Notes: generated from the letters alone by a model not told the origin. Positions 25,731 to 35,041 are shown, counted from the stretch's first letter. The stretch: DNA of 64,000 nucleotides from Verrucomicrobiota bacterium (GCA_024233345.1 JACKPT010000005.1:62001-126000), one strand, 5' to 3'. Program-made: numbers and translations.

Positions 25731-25748
25731 ACCCAAGGAGAATACCCC

Positions 25749-26057
25749 ATGGCAAACATGATGAAATTGATGAAGCAGGCTGCCTCCATGCAGAAAAATG
25801 TGGTCAAAATGCAGGAGGAACTCGCGAAGAAGGAGTACAGCTTTTCCAGCGGCGGCGGTATGGTGACGGTGTTGGTAACCGGCGATATGCAGGTGCGGTC
25901 GGTCCAGATCAAGCCCGATGCCATCGACCCGGAGGATCTGGAAATGGTACAGGACCTTGTCCTCACTGCGGTCAATGGGGCGCTGGCCATGGCGCGCGAT
26001 GATGCTTCCGCAGAGATGGCCAAAATCACCGGTGGCATGGGAATTCCCGGCCTTTAA
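25749..26057 (+). CDS. ybaB: YbaB/EbfC nucleoid-associated protein
   Basis: 102-residue DNA-binding dimer of the YbaB/EbfC family. It begins with a Met-rich helix (MANMMKLMKQAASMQKN) and a coiled segment, then the conserved beta core GGGMVTVLVTGDMQVRSVQI and a C-terminal helix ending ITGGMGIPGL. An AAGGAG site lies upstream. Located between dnaX and recR as in most bacteria. Confidence 0.95.
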   Translation: MANMMKLMKQAASMQKNVVKMQEELAKKEYSFSSGGGMVTVLVTGDMQVRSVQIKPDAIDPEDLEMVQDLVLTAVNGALAMARDDASAEMAKITGGMGIPGL

Positions 26058-26068
26058 TCCGGCCCGCC

Positions 26069-26671
26069 ATGCACTATCCTGAAGAATTGAATCAGCTCAT
26101 CCTTCTCTTGAACCGCTTGCCCGGGGTGGGGCGGCGGTCTGCCGAGCGGATGGCGCTGGCGATTCTGAGGGACAAGGAAAAGTTGGCCGCTCGCCTGGCC
26201 CGGGCTCTGGATGAGGCGGGGGAAACCATCGTGCCCTGCACCCAGTGCGGCTCCTTGACCCGTCGCGAGGCCAATCCCTGTCGGCTTTGCACAGATCCCT
26301 CCCGCGACGATCAGTGGTTATGCGTGGTCGAAGAGCCGACGGATATCGGTTTGATTGAGCAGGCCGGGGTATTCCGGGGACGGTACTTTGCCTTGATGGG
26401 TAAATTGTCGGCGATTCGGGGTGAGGGACCGGAGCATGTACGGATCCGGGAATTGCTGAAGCGTCTTCGGGAGCGCTCCATTCGCGAGGTTCTGCTCGCC
26501 TTGAATTCCGACGTGGAGAGCGACGCCACGGCAAGCTATTTGACCGAGTTATGCAACGGGGCCGGGGTCAAGGTGTCCCGGCTGGCCAGGGGACTCCCCA
26601 GCGGCAGCGGGATTGCTTATTCCGATGCACAGACCCTCAAGCAGGCGATTCAGTACCGGGTTCCGATGTGA
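26069..26671 (+). CDS. recR: Recombination mediator protein RecR
   Basis: Works with RecF and RecO to load RecA at gaps. It has an N-terminal helix-hairpin-helix (LNRLPGVGRRSAERMA), a zinc finger of Cys57, Cys60, Cys71 and Cys74, and a Toprim domain with LCVVEEPTDIGLIEQAG and LALNSDVESDATASYL. The C-terminal ARGLPSGSGIAYSDAQTL is the usual Walker-B-like end. At 200 residues it is of normal size and is the last gene of the dnaX operon; the repeat element at 26723 follows. Confidence 0.96.
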   Translation: MHYPEELNQLILLLNRLPGVGRRSAERMALAILRDKEKLAARLARALDEAGETIVPCTQCGSLTRREANPCRLCTDPSRDDQWLCVVEEPTDIGLIEQAGVFRGRYFALMGKLSAIRGEGPEHVRIRELLKRLRERSIREVLLALNSDVESDATASYLTELCNGAGVKVSRLARGLPSGSGIAYSDAQTLKQAIQYRVPM

Positions 26672-26722
26672 CTCAAGAAGATCGCCGTCGAGGCTTCCGC
26701 TTCTCCGCGTGGGTGCTCTCCG

Positions 26723-26873
26723 CTAGAGCCGTTTAAGTAAATCTGTGGCCGGTCGGTTTGTCACGGGCCGCCCAGAGGTCAGCCCCTACCACCAAAGGGT
26801 CGAATCCATTCAGGTAGGGTTCGCCGTCCTAGCGAACTGCTGTTCGGCTACGGCATTACTTAAACGGCTCTAG
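26723..26873. repeat. 151-bp element with 18-bp inverted ends and two inner REP-like hairpins (REPIN/MITE-like)
   Basis: CTAGAGCCGTTTAAGTAA at 26723-26740 is repeated perfectly in inverse orientation at 26856-26873. Inside lie two GTAG-headed hairpins pointing in opposite directions. On the plus strand GTAG (26814) is followed by GTTCGC-N7-GCGAAC (26819-26837). On the minus strand GTAG (26789-26786) is followed by an imperfect GGGC...GCCC hairpin (26785-26765). This matches REP doublets mobilised by RAYT transposases, or a MITE. It carries no ORF. Lying between convergent genes, it may also act as a two-way terminator; its right end supplies the TAG stop of the gene at 26870. Confidence 0.75.
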
Positions 26874-27280
26874 AGAATGAGGTTTCCGCTGCCCCCCGGT
26901 TGGCCGCCAAACGCTCCGGGGATGACCTTTCCGCCCCCGCCTAATTCGTCGGGAGTGACGATCCGGGAAGCCTGTTCGCGCTGCATCTGCTGCATGCGTT
27001 CCACCATTTCCTCCAGCGCCTTCTTGATGGTCTCGGGAAATTTCTGAATGGCTTCGGAAAGATTCGCAGCATCAATTTTACCCGAGATGGGAAGCATGCC
27101 CATGTTGGACATGATTTCGGTCTGGCCGACATAAATGGCGCTCCGGTTCGGGTCCGTCTTGCCCTCGGCATCGACCGGGGTGAGTACCCGGATGGTACCC
27201 ACTTTCATGTCGGTATACTGGTCTTCACGATAGAGGCTGGAGGCATCAAATTGAATGTCGTCGAGTCCGGTTTTTTGCAT
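26870..27280 (-). CDS. Conserved small cytoplasmic protein of unknown function
   Basis: 136 residues with no signal peptide or membrane segment. The N-terminal half is probably beta-rich (YTDMKVGTIRVLTPVDAEGK, SAIYVGQTEIMSNMGMLPI). It is followed by a long amphipathic helix (AIQKFPETIKKALEEMVERM) and a Gly-rich tail. AAGGA precedes the ATG. I recall similar proteins beside MacB-like ABC genes in other bacteria, but no function is known. It lies 23 bases downstream of the ABC ATPase and ends the transport block. The last bases, including the stop, fall in the repeat element, so the original C-terminus may have been altered. Confidence 0.7.
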   Translation of the reverse strand: MQKTGLDDIQFDASSLYREDQYTDMKVGTIRVLTPVDAEGKTDPNRSAIYVGQTEIMSNMGMLPISGKIDAANLSEAIQKFPETIKKALEEMVERMQQMQREQASRIVTPDELGGGGKVIPGAFGGQPGGSGNLIL

Positions 27281-27303
27281 GTTCTGGTTTCCTTCTCTCA
27301 GTG

Positions 27304-28023
27304 CTAGCTGACTTTACCCACGCGGATGTTCAGTTCTTCCCGCCGCTGGAGGCGGTCCTTGCGGCCATCCTTGATCCAGAGAATCCGGTCGGATGTGGCG
27401 AGCATTTTATGATCATGGGTGGCGGAAATGACCGTGACCCCCAACTCGCGGCTCAAGGCACTGAGTAGTTGGATGATTTCCTCACCGGTGTGGAGGTCGA
27501 GGTTGCCGGTGGGTTCATCGGCAAGAATGATGGCCGGCTCATTGGCGAGGGCGCGCGCGATGGCAACCCGCTGCTGTTGACCGCCGGACAGTTCGTCCGG
27601 GCGATGGGTGAGGCGGTGCCCGAGTCCCACCTTGGTGAGGACATCGCAGGCCCGGTCGTGAGCCTTCTGCTGCGGCCAGCCATTGAAGGTGAGCGGCATG
27701 GATACATTCTCGATGGCATTATAGGCGGGAAGCAGGTTGAACTGTTGAAACACGTACCCGATGTGTTTACCCCGGAAATAAGCCAGCTCACGGCTGCTCA
27801 GATCGCTCAAGCTGACCCCGGCGACCTTGATGGTGCCGCCCGTGGGGCGGTCCAGCGCGCCGATCATATTGAACAGGGTGCTCTTGCCGGAGCCGGAGGG
27901 GCCCATGATGGAAAGATATTCACCCCGGAAAATATCCAGATCCATATCCCGGAGGGCATGGACCTTGATCTTGCCCAGGTCGAACACCTTGCTCACATTT
28001 CGAATTTCAATCAGGGTTTCCAT
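27304..28023 (-). CDS. ABC transporter ATPase, MacB/LolD type (copy 1)
   Basis: 239-residue ATPase with Walker A GPSGSGKST, Q-loop VFQQFNLLPAYNA, signature LSGGQQQR, Walker B AIILADEP and the switch His in SATHDH. The family powers FtsX-type permeases that act on periplasmic or lipoprotein substrates (MacB, LolCDE). ATG 28023 is preferred to the TTG two codons upstream. It is a paralogue of the ATPase at 35042-35800, with shared FNMIGALD and a similar charged C-terminal strand, but no permease is adjacent; the FtsX proteins lie on the far side of the OPT-like gene. Confidence 0.93.
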   Translation of the reverse strand: METLIEIRNVSKVFDLGKIKVHALRDMDLDIFRGEYLSIMGPSGSGKSTLFNMIGALDRPTGGTIKVAGVSLSDLSSRELAYFRGKHIGYVFQQFNLLPAYNAIENVSMPLTFNGWPQQKAHDRACDVLTKVGLGHRLTHRPDELSGGQQQRVAIARALANEPAIILADEPTGNLDLHTGEEIIQLLSALSRELGVTVISATHDHKMLATSDRILWIKDGRKDRLQRREELNIRVGKVS

Positions 28024-28048
28024 GATCAAAGCTTTTGTTCCGAATGGG

Positions 28049-28145
28049 AACCATGAATGGACACCAGGCCACAGGAATGGCCGTGCATCATTCCCATTAC
28101 CCGTGCCTGTACTTTATTCGTGTTCATTGGTGTGCATTCGTGGTT
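28049..28145. repeat. Interspersed stem-loop repeat of the ATTCGTG type
   Basis: AACCATGAATGGACACCA (28049-28066) can pair with TGGTGTGCATTCGTGGTT (28128-28145): 17 of 18 positions pair, one of them G-U. The right arm belongs to a 10-bp periodic run, ATTCGTGTTC ATTGGTGTGC ATTCGTGGTT (28116-28145). Similar ATTCGTG/CACGAAT intergenic repeats are, from memory, common in PVC and other environmental genomes. It fills the 115-base gap between the OPT-like and ATPase genes, and its right arm ends at the first base of the OPT-like gene's stop codon. Confidence 0.6.
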
Positions 28146-30145
28146 TAAAAAGGAAGCGGTATGGCGGCTTTGCTCAGGAAGGTGATGCCGACGCCGACCG
28201 TGGTGATCAGTCCCATGCCACAGGCGAACCCCGCCATGACCACCGGGATATATTGCCGCCATTTCAACCCGAGCTTTTTCTGAAAATAGTATCGTCCCAG
28301 CAATGCCCCGATAAACTGGGGGATAATCGAATGGGTCATGATGTTGCCGATCCCTCGGACAAATCCGTAGGTGAGCATCACGGGGGCGCCGAGAGCGCTC
28401 AGGCCAAAGAAAAGGATTCCCCCGAAAACCGCGCCAATGGCAATATACATGCCCCGGAAAGCCTCCTCAAAGATGGAATATTCTCCCAGGGTGGACGAAA
28501 ACATGATGCAGGCATTTTCGGCATGCAGTTTCCAGATTTCATCGGCGAAGGGATAGACCGCAGAGGGCACTTCGTTCAGGCTCCAGATAAAGTTCATGAA
28601 GAAGATCGAGCTGATCAGGATGATCGGAAACAGGACTACCTGGGTTTTCCAGATGCTGGTGAACTTGGTGCCTGTCAGCTCACATTGTTTGTAAAAGACC
28701 GTCATCTGCCCGTAGTTGGCGATGGGAATCGGCAGGAACCAGACCGCGACCCCCTGATAGCCGCTCAGAATCAGGGAGGCTTCACGGATAAAGGGAACTT
28801 CCACCACTTGTCCGACCATTCCTTCCAGGCGCGCGGTGACATAACTGATCAAGGGGGTGTAGATGAACCCGAGAAAGAACAGGGCCAGCACGACACCCTT
28901 ATGCCAGTCGATCAGCCAACCGGAAACCCCGATGTAGGTCAGGGTGACCACCAGGTACACCATGAGCACCACCCAGGTGGGAATGTCGCCGCGTCCTTTG
29001 GGCACATTGGCCATGGGGTCGGCCGGAGAACGCAGTAGCTTCTGTTCGCGGGCGGATTCTTTCGCACCCCGGACGCTCTTGATCACCTGCAAAATACCTG
29101 CGAATGCGATGGCCAGGGATACCCCGATCGTGAAGCTGAAGAAAAAGTCGATGTTGTTCAGGTAGATTGTACTGATGGTACTCTCGCCCGGATTCCAGCT
29201 CTTGAGGACCCCGAAGTTGTACAGGATCGGGTTCATGATCATCGAAACGACCAGCCCGAGGAAACTGCCCACCATGGCAAAGAACGGCAGGACCATGCCG
29301 AAGAGCAGATTGCCGAAATCCCAGGAAATGCCGGTGGCAACTGCCGGCAGATAATTGCCGGTCACCGGGGTGAAGTCGGCAAATGGAATGGGGAAGATGG
29401 TGACCGGGTTCCCGGTCAACGCTCCGGTAAGGGTGGGAATCAGCAGGTAGAGAAAGCCGAAGCCCAGTCCCATGGCGCCTCCGATGGAAAAAACGCGCCA
29501 TCGCCATCGATCCTGGTCGTCAGACAGCTTTTTATCATCGGCATCTTCAGCCAGTGCCATGATGCCCTGGGCACCGATGGGGGCCATGGGGAAGGGGAGT
29601 TTCTCCACATCATTGGCGACCCGGAAGAGTCCGTACCCGAGCACCATGTTGGCGAGTTGGCCGAAAAAGGTTCCAAAGATCACCAGGGCAATCGCGGGCA
29701 GCCAGTCGGGATGGAAGAAGGTCCGAAGACTATAGGATTCGGATTCAGGGCGGGGCGCGAACCACACCGGCAGGTCAGCGGCCACTCCGGTGGCGATCGC
29801 GGCATCACTGCGGACAAAAAACTGGTTCCACAGGAGTCCGTTGAATGGCAGTCCCATTGCCGCGCCCGCCATGAAGAACAGGACAAAGATTTCCGCCTTT
29901 TTCAGGGTCTTCTGAGCGCGCTTGGCCACTTCGATGAACAGGATGACGGTCACCCACTGGGAGGCGGCCCCAATGTTTTCCACCCCGGCGAGCAGACCCA
30001 TATAGATCGCTCCCGGGACCATGAGCAGCGCGACAAATATGGCTCCGAGCAGGGAGGTCCAGTTGAAGCCGTCCTCGAAAGTCGAGGGCACCTCCATCAC
30101 CTGCCGGAACTCTTCGAGTTCCTTGTCTATGCGTTCTTTGGCCAT
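28145..30145 (-). CDS. OPT-like (oligopeptide transporter superfamily) membrane protein
   Basis: 666 residues with about 14 hydrophobic segments. A soluble N-terminal helix (residues 1-25) is followed by paired helices, a conserved KLPFPMAPIGAQGIMAL motif and a C-terminal HSIIPQFIGALLGRYY segment followed by Gly-rich helices. OPT proteins import oligopeptides or metal chelates with protons. The LP(F/Y)P motif and the C-terminal block are also present in the larger membrane protein at 37344-39395, so the two are distant paralogues. AAGG precedes the ATG. It starts 11 bases after the FtsX fusion stop, in the same operon. Substrate unknown. Confidence 0.8.
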   Translation of the reverse strand: MAKERIDKELEEFRQVMEVPSTFEDGFNWTSLLGAIFVALLMVPGAIYMGLLAGVENIGAASQWVTVILFIEVAKRAQKTLKKAEIFVLFFMAGAAMGLPFNGLLWNQFFVRSDAAIATGVAADLPVWFAPRPESESYSLRTFFHPDWLPAIALVIFGTFFGQLANMVLGYGLFRVANDVEKLPFPMAPIGAQGIMALAEDADDKKLSDDQDRWRWRVFSIGGAMGLGFGFLYLLIPTLTGALTGNPVTIFPIPFADFTPVTGNYLPAVATGISWDFGNLLFGMVLPFFAMVGSFLGLVVSMIMNPILYNFGVLKSWNPGESTISTIYLNNIDFFFSFTIGVSLAIAFAGILQVIKSVRGAKESAREQKLLRSPADPMANVPKGRGDIPTWVVLMVYLVVTLTYIGVSGWLIDWHKGVVLALFFLGFIYTPLISYVTARLEGMVGQVVEVPFIREASLILSGYQGVAVWFLPIPIANYGQMTVFYKQCELTGTKFTSIWKTQVVLFPIILISSIFFMNFIWSLNEVPSAVYPFADEIWKLHAENACIMFSSTLGEYSIFEEAFRGMYIAIGAVFGGILFFGLSALGAPVMLTYGFVRGIGNIMTHSIIPQFIGALLGRYYFQKKLGLKWRQYIPVVMAGFACGMGLITTVGVGITFLSKAAIPLPF

Positions 30146-30156
30146 ACCTTGATGCT

Positions 30157-33100
30157 TTACGTTTTCACAGTTCCGCTTTTGAGGGCAACCAGTGTTTGTT
30201 GCCGGTAGTGTTCCATGGTCTCTTTGGGGATCGAACGCCAGAGCAGAAACTGCTTGCGAAGATCATCAAATAAATTCCGGTTCAGGCGGGTCCAGTCGCT
30301 GGGTTGTCCGGATTTTCGAATCAGCCGGATATTCACCTCGTCGATCCCCTGGATTTCGCTGGGGGCGCTCCACAATTCAAACTCCTGCGTCACCCCGAGA
30401 TCGAACGGGGCAAGGGCAATGGAGGAGCGCAAACCGAGGGCGCCATTGTCGTGCTGGATCATCCGGGTATTTCGGGCCATGAATGCGCCCAGTCCGGTGT
30501 CGCTGAAATTGTCAAAATGCTCCTTGAGAAAGCTGACCACCCCGGTGAGGTCATATTCCGAGACGGTGAAGGGGAAGATGATCTTGTATTCGTCACCCTC
30601 GGGGGTCGGGGGCTTCCAGGACCGCAGGAGACCGGGGTTGGCACTCTTGGAGGCTTTGATCGCAGGAAAGATTGCGGAGATCAGCACGGTGGCCATGACG
30701 ATGAGGATGGTCACAATGGCATTGGTTGAGGAGTAGTTCATTTCCGGCACCTGGACCAACCCGTAGGTGGCGAGGAAGGTCAGGAGCTTCATGGTGCCCT
30801 GGGCAATCAGATACCCGCCCATACCACCGAGGACGGAATAGACCAGCGCTTCCGCGAAGAACAAGCTGGCGACATGCGGCGGAGCGAGGCCGAGCGCGCT
30901 GAAGGTATAGATTTCCTTCTCCCGGTCGGCCACGGATCCGAGCATGGTGCCGAAAATGACCAGCCCGCCAAGTAGCACTGGAAACAGCAGGTCGCCCACA
31001 CCACTGGCGGCGACCACGGTTCCTTGAATATGGCGGTAGACCCCGTCGGCGCGGGTCGCGACGATGGGGGTGCGGTCCATCATGCGGGCGAGGTCTTCGG
31101 CAAACACGGAGGCATCCTGGGTATCCCGGGTGTAGAGATGAATGACGCTGACCTTCCCGCCGGCAATCTCGCAATTGCGATCGGACATCAGGACGACGGA
31201 ATCGGTGGGCAGGTTGGCCCAGTTGCCCTGTTCTGTCAGCATATCCTCGGGGGAACTGGCAGCGGACTGCCGGGCTTCGGTTTCCTGCATCTGGGCATAG
31301 TCAATGGGAATGACGCTGGTGTTGTCCATGTCGACAATCGCCGACAGGCGGGTCGCATTGAGCAGCGGTCCGACCGTGAGTCGAATTCCCTTGATCACCA
31401 CCTGATCCCCGGGCTGGACCCCGAGCAGTTCCGCCACGGCCTCGGTGATGAAAACATGATCCCGGATGCGTTGGGGATCGTCAATTTGCAGCATTTCCCG
31501 CAGGTCGGCCCGATGGGCCAGTTCTTCGGGCTGGATGCCGAGGATACCCTTTAGCACAACGGGGTTTGAGCCGTCGGCATGGCCCACCACAAAGTCCGGG
31601 TCGCCGGGAAATTCGGGGCAGACCCAATGGCGGGTGGTCACGGTGGCCTCCTGGGCCCACCGGGCCTTCACCAGTTCAACATAGTCCGGGTTGATGGTGC
31701 CCCAGCGAGGCGGATGATAGAGCACCCCGGAATAGCCGGGGGAGGGCGCGGAGAAGAAACGGACAATGCCCCGCTGGGTGTCGAACGAGGCAAAACACAG
31801 GATGGTGAACGTTAACAGAATGATGGTGACCGCAGTGAGAGCGGTGCGCAGGGGCCGGCGGCGCATGGTGGAAATCCCCATGGACATGGCCGCCATCACG
31901 GTGTTGAAGCGCGAGATGTCGGCGGCATGGACGGTGGATGTCATGCCCTGCATCGCTTTCAGCTCGACCTCAAATTTTTGCATGATGATGAAGATCACCA
32001 GGGAGGACAGAACCACCACCGCGAAGCCGAGGAAAATAATGATCGGGGTCTGGGCCACGGCAAATGCGGGATGGGTGTAGTAGAGAATCATGAAGGTGAG
32101 AATAAAGAAGAGAGAGAACCAGCTCATCTGCTTGTAAATCATGGTGGAGCCAATGAGCAGGCGTTCGAGGGCAAAGGCGAAGGGGATACACAGGGCAAGC
32201 AGGACGAGGACTGCGCTGACCAGGTCGTCCATCATCGCGCGAACATTCTCGTACACGGGCTGGGCCCCCAGCATGGCCGATGCGGCAAGCGACTCGCCAT
32301 GCAGCGACTGGGTGGATGCGAGGGAGGCTTCATACAGATCCTGCACCCGGCCATGCATTTCTTCCAGAGAGCTGTTGAGAATATCCTTGGTGCGAAGCAG
32401 GGCCAGACGCGACTCGTTGATGCGCCAGAGGTCACCCGCCCCCTGGTAACTGGGCTGCAGCCCCCCCCAGTTCGTCGTGATCGGAAATCCGTCGCCGAGG
32501 GGATTCAAAACCACCCCGGTATCGGGGTCGACTTCATCATTGCCCAACCCGATGGCAGATTTCTCGCCGAAGATTTTGATGTGGTCGACTTTGTCTTCAA
32601 CATGAAACGCGACCACCCCGTCGAGGGTGGCCACATTGGCCCGTTCGGAACCGTCCGAGCCAAGATTGGCATTGCCGACCGCGTCAAACACGTTGGCCGC
32701 GTCGGGCCAGAATCGGGGGGACATCATGTAGTGCCCGCTCCGGGCCCGGATCATGTTGACCCGGGTGAAGATCGCATTGCGTGAGGGCATGTCGGAGACT
32801 TCCAGCAGGTCCCCCCGCGGCGTGAAATAGGCGGCAAAGGCCACGGGCTTGGGCGTGGAGTCTTCATCGGGTAGCCCCCCCACGGTGTAGGCACCATTCT
32901 GGTCGGAAAGAACCACCTGGAACGGATCAAAGGCGGGGAATTTATCGTGGGGCCAGAAGATGCGATACCAGGGATTCTGGTAGCTGACCTGGACCACCGC
33001 ACCGGCGATGGGTCGGTTGGGGATGGAACTGCCGCGATGGCGGCCCATCACCAGGGCGCCTTCGGTGGCATCCTTCCGGAATTGGGGCACGATGTACGAA

Positions 33101-35031
33101 TAGTCGGAAGCGATCACCCGTCGGAGGGAGAGGCCGCGTTGATCAGCCACCGCCTCCACATCACCAATCGCGGCCTCCTGGCTGCCGATCGCGGTCATCA
33201 TCGATCCGATTTCGCGCAGATTGGTTTCGATCCGCTGGAGGTTGAGGTTCTCCAGCGTATCCGCCGGGGTGCCTTCCCGGGGCAGGCGGTCGAGCATGGA
33301 GCCGAGGGCAATGTTGTATATGCCATACCGGCCCGCGACTTCACCGCCATGAATCAATCCCTTGGCCGCCCACATCAGGCGGGGCTGGGTCAGGCGGTTG
33401 TCCACGGTCGCGGTTTCAAAATGGCGCAGGGAGATTCCGCTTCCGGCCAGGGATTCGTAGGCGCGGAGGAAACTTTGTTGCACTTTGCCATACAGCCCCG
33501 GCTGATCGTTGTTCTGGGAACGAATCTCAGAGTCGCCCCCGATCAGCAATCCCCATCGATCGGTCTGGTCGCCAAGGAGCATCGATACATGCAGGGAAAT
33601 CCAGCGATTGCCGAGAAGGGTAAACAGTTCGGAGGAGGAATCGAGCATGCTCTTATCGACCACCAATTCCTTCCGGCGCAGCTCAATGTCATGGCGGACC
33701 CCGCTGACGACCTCATCGAACAAGTCTTGAATTTCCGGGACCACGGGGAGCTTGCGGCTGAGGGTGCGGCGTAGATCATTCCATCGCTGATAGGTCGCCT
33801 TGATGGTTGCAATATCCGTGGAAATTTCATCGATGCGGGTCTCAACCCCGGCCACCGCTTCAGCGTCGTCCTTGATCGCGCGGAGGCTGGTCCGGAGACG
33901 GTTCTGTTCCTGCCGCAAATCCATCAGCTCGCTTCGAATATCCAGCGCCCGGTCGCGCGCCTTGTTGCCCAGGCGCTCGACGAGGCGGCGCCCGCCTTCC
34001 TCGCCCAAATGATCCATTGGATTGGGGCGGTCGATGAGCTCGGAGAGCTTGACGAGGAACTCGGTTTCGGTCTGCCAGGACTGGAGTCGGGCGGCCACGG
34101 TGGCATCATTGATCTTATCTTCGAGAGCCCAATAGAAGGCGATGGCTCCGGCATGCGATCGGGCCTGGTTGTCGAAGAAGGCGAGAACAATATGGCGTTT
34201 GGGCGGATAGTTTTTGAAGGTATCGGCCAGTTGCAGCAGGCCCGCGCAATTGGCGGCACTGCGGGCTGCCGGGGAAATCTCGGGAAATTCGCCAAAACTG
34301 TCCAGGTTGGCACTGAGAACAATGGCTTCTTCAAGGCCCATTTCAAATTCCGGCTCGGTACCTGGAATAAAGGCGATGACGTTGCGTCCGGTGACCCGCT
34401 TCCAGGCCGCCTCGGCATGGATCGTGACGGTTTCACCAAACGGCAGGTCGGAACGGCTCCCGGCATACGCGTAGCGGGGGAGGTTGGCATTGGCCCGGAC
34501 ATAGTGCTTGTCGAATGCGTCGCCCTGTTCGCCTCCGACAAAGATCACCGCCTGGGCACCCAGTCTCATGGCCTTGAGCCATTGCATGTTGGCATTGTAG
34601 TCCATGACCACGACATGCCCCTTGACGGGAATCTGGTTCAATTGATCATCCGAGCCATCGCCGGCATCCACCAACTCACCAGTCAATCCCTCGGGTGGGG
34701 TGATAGGGGGGATCACGCCATTGGGCCGGGCCATGACCAGGGGAAGGGTTCGACCGCCCTTGGTGACCAGTTCACAACGATCGACCTGAACCTGCGCGGT
34801 TGGAAATTCCTGAACAATCACTTGTTCCAAGCCGATTTCCCGCAGTCGCTGTTCCACATAGGTCGCGGCATCCGCATAGGCAGGGGTGCCGGCAAGACGG
34901 TGGGGGTGTGCCAGCAGGGCCTCGGTGTCCTCCCGCAGGCTTTTCGCGGGGGCCTGGATGGCCAGTGCGAACACCAGCAAGCATCCGAGCGGTCCGGTAA
35001 GGTGCCGGACCTGTCCGGGCATCCTGCACAT
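30157..35031 (-). CDS. Giant FtsX-type permease fused to a degenerate M28 peptidase-like domain
   Basis: 1624 residues from ATG 35031, just after the ATPase stop. Order: signal sequence; PA-like insert; M28-peptidase-like fold to about residue 330; coiled coil (about 345-420); a mixed extracytoplasmic region with a carboxypeptidase-regulatory-like stretch near 680-750; membrane helices from about 940; an FtsX/MacB permease core to about 1500; and a soluble tail. The M28 active site is lost: Asn242 for the metal His (SANLDS), Ala260 for the bridging Asp (AANCAG), and Gln289-Ala290 for the Glu-Glu pair. The domain therefore probably binds rather than cuts peptides. It is encoded between its likely ATPase and the OPT-like gene. 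Confidence 0.85.
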   Translation of the reverse strand: MCRMPGQVRHLTGPLGCLLVFALAIQAPAKSLREDTEALLAHPHRLAGTPAYADAATYVEQRLREIGLEQVIVQEFPTAQVQVDRCELVTKGGRTLPLVMARPNGVIPPITPPEGLTGELVDAGDGSDDQLNQIPVKGHVVVMDYNANMQWLKAMRLGAQAVIFVGGEQGDAFDKHYVRANANLPRYAYAGSRSDLPFGETVTIHAEAAWKRVTGRNVIAFIPGTEPEFEMGLEEAIVLSANLDSFGEFPEISPAARSAANCAGLLQLADTFKNYPPKRHIVLAFFDNQARSHAGAIAFYWALEDKINDATVAARLQSWQTETEFLVKLSELIDRPNPMDHLGEEGGRRLVERLGNKARDRALDIRSELMDLRQEQNRLRTSLRAIKDDAEAVAGVETRIDEISTDIATIKATYQRWNDLRRTLSRKLPVVPEIQDLFDEVVSGVRHDIELRRKELVVDKSMLDSSSELFTLLGNRWISLHVSMLLGDQTDRWGLLIGGDSEIRSQNNDQPGLYGKVQQSFLRAYESLAGSGISLRHFETATVDNRLTQPRLMWAAKGLIHGGEVAGRYGIYNIALGSMLDRLPREGTPADTLENLNLQRIETNLREIGSMMTAIGSQEAAIGDVEAVADQRGLSLRRVIASDYSYIVPQFRKDATEGALVMGRHRGSSIPNRPIAGAVVQVSYQNPWYRIFWPHDKFPAFDPFQVVLSDQNGAYTVGGLPDEDSTPKPVAFAAYFTPRGDLLEVSDMPSRNAIFTRVNMIRARSGHYMMSPRFWPDAANVFDAVGNANLGSDGSERANVATLDGVVAFHVEDKVDHIKIFGEKSAIGLGNDEVDPDTGVVLNPLGDGFPITTNWGGLQPSYQGAGDLWRINESRLALLRTKDILNSSLEEMHGRVQDLYEASLASTQSLHGESLAASAMLGAQPVYENVRAMMDDLVSAVLVLLALCIPFAFALERLLIGSTMIYKQMSWFSLFFILTFMILYYTHPAFAVAQTPIIIFLGFAVVVLSSLVIFIIMQKFEVELKAMQGMTSTVHAADISRFNTVMAAMSMGISTMRRRPLRTALTAVTIILLTFTILCFASFDTQRGIVRFFSAPSPGYSGVLYHPPRWGTINPDYVELVKARWAQEATVTTRHWVCPEFPGDPDFVVGHADGSNPVVLKGILGIQPEELAHRADLREMLQIDDPQRIRDHVFITEAVAELLGVQPGDQVVIKGIRLTVGPLLNATRLSAIVDMDNTSVIPIDYAQMQETEARQSAASSPEDMLTEQGNWANLPTDSVVLMSDRNCEIAGGKVSVIHLYTRDTQDASVFAEDLARMMDRTPIVATRADGVYRHIQGTVVAASGVGDLLFPVLLGGLVIFGTMLGSVADREKEIYTFSALGLAPPHVASLFFAEALVYSVLGGMGGYLIAQGTMKLLTFLATYGLVQVPEMNYSSTNAIVTILIVMATVLISAIFPAIKASKSANPGLLRSWKPPTPEGDEYKIIFPFTVSEYDLTGVVSFLKEHFDNFSDTGLGAFMARNTRMIQHDNGALGLRSSIALAPFDLGVTQEFELWSAPSEIQGIDEVNIRLIRKSGQPSDWTRLNRNLFDDLRKQFLLWRSIPKETMEHYRQQTLVALKSGTVKT

Positions 35032-35041
35032 CTGTCGAAGG

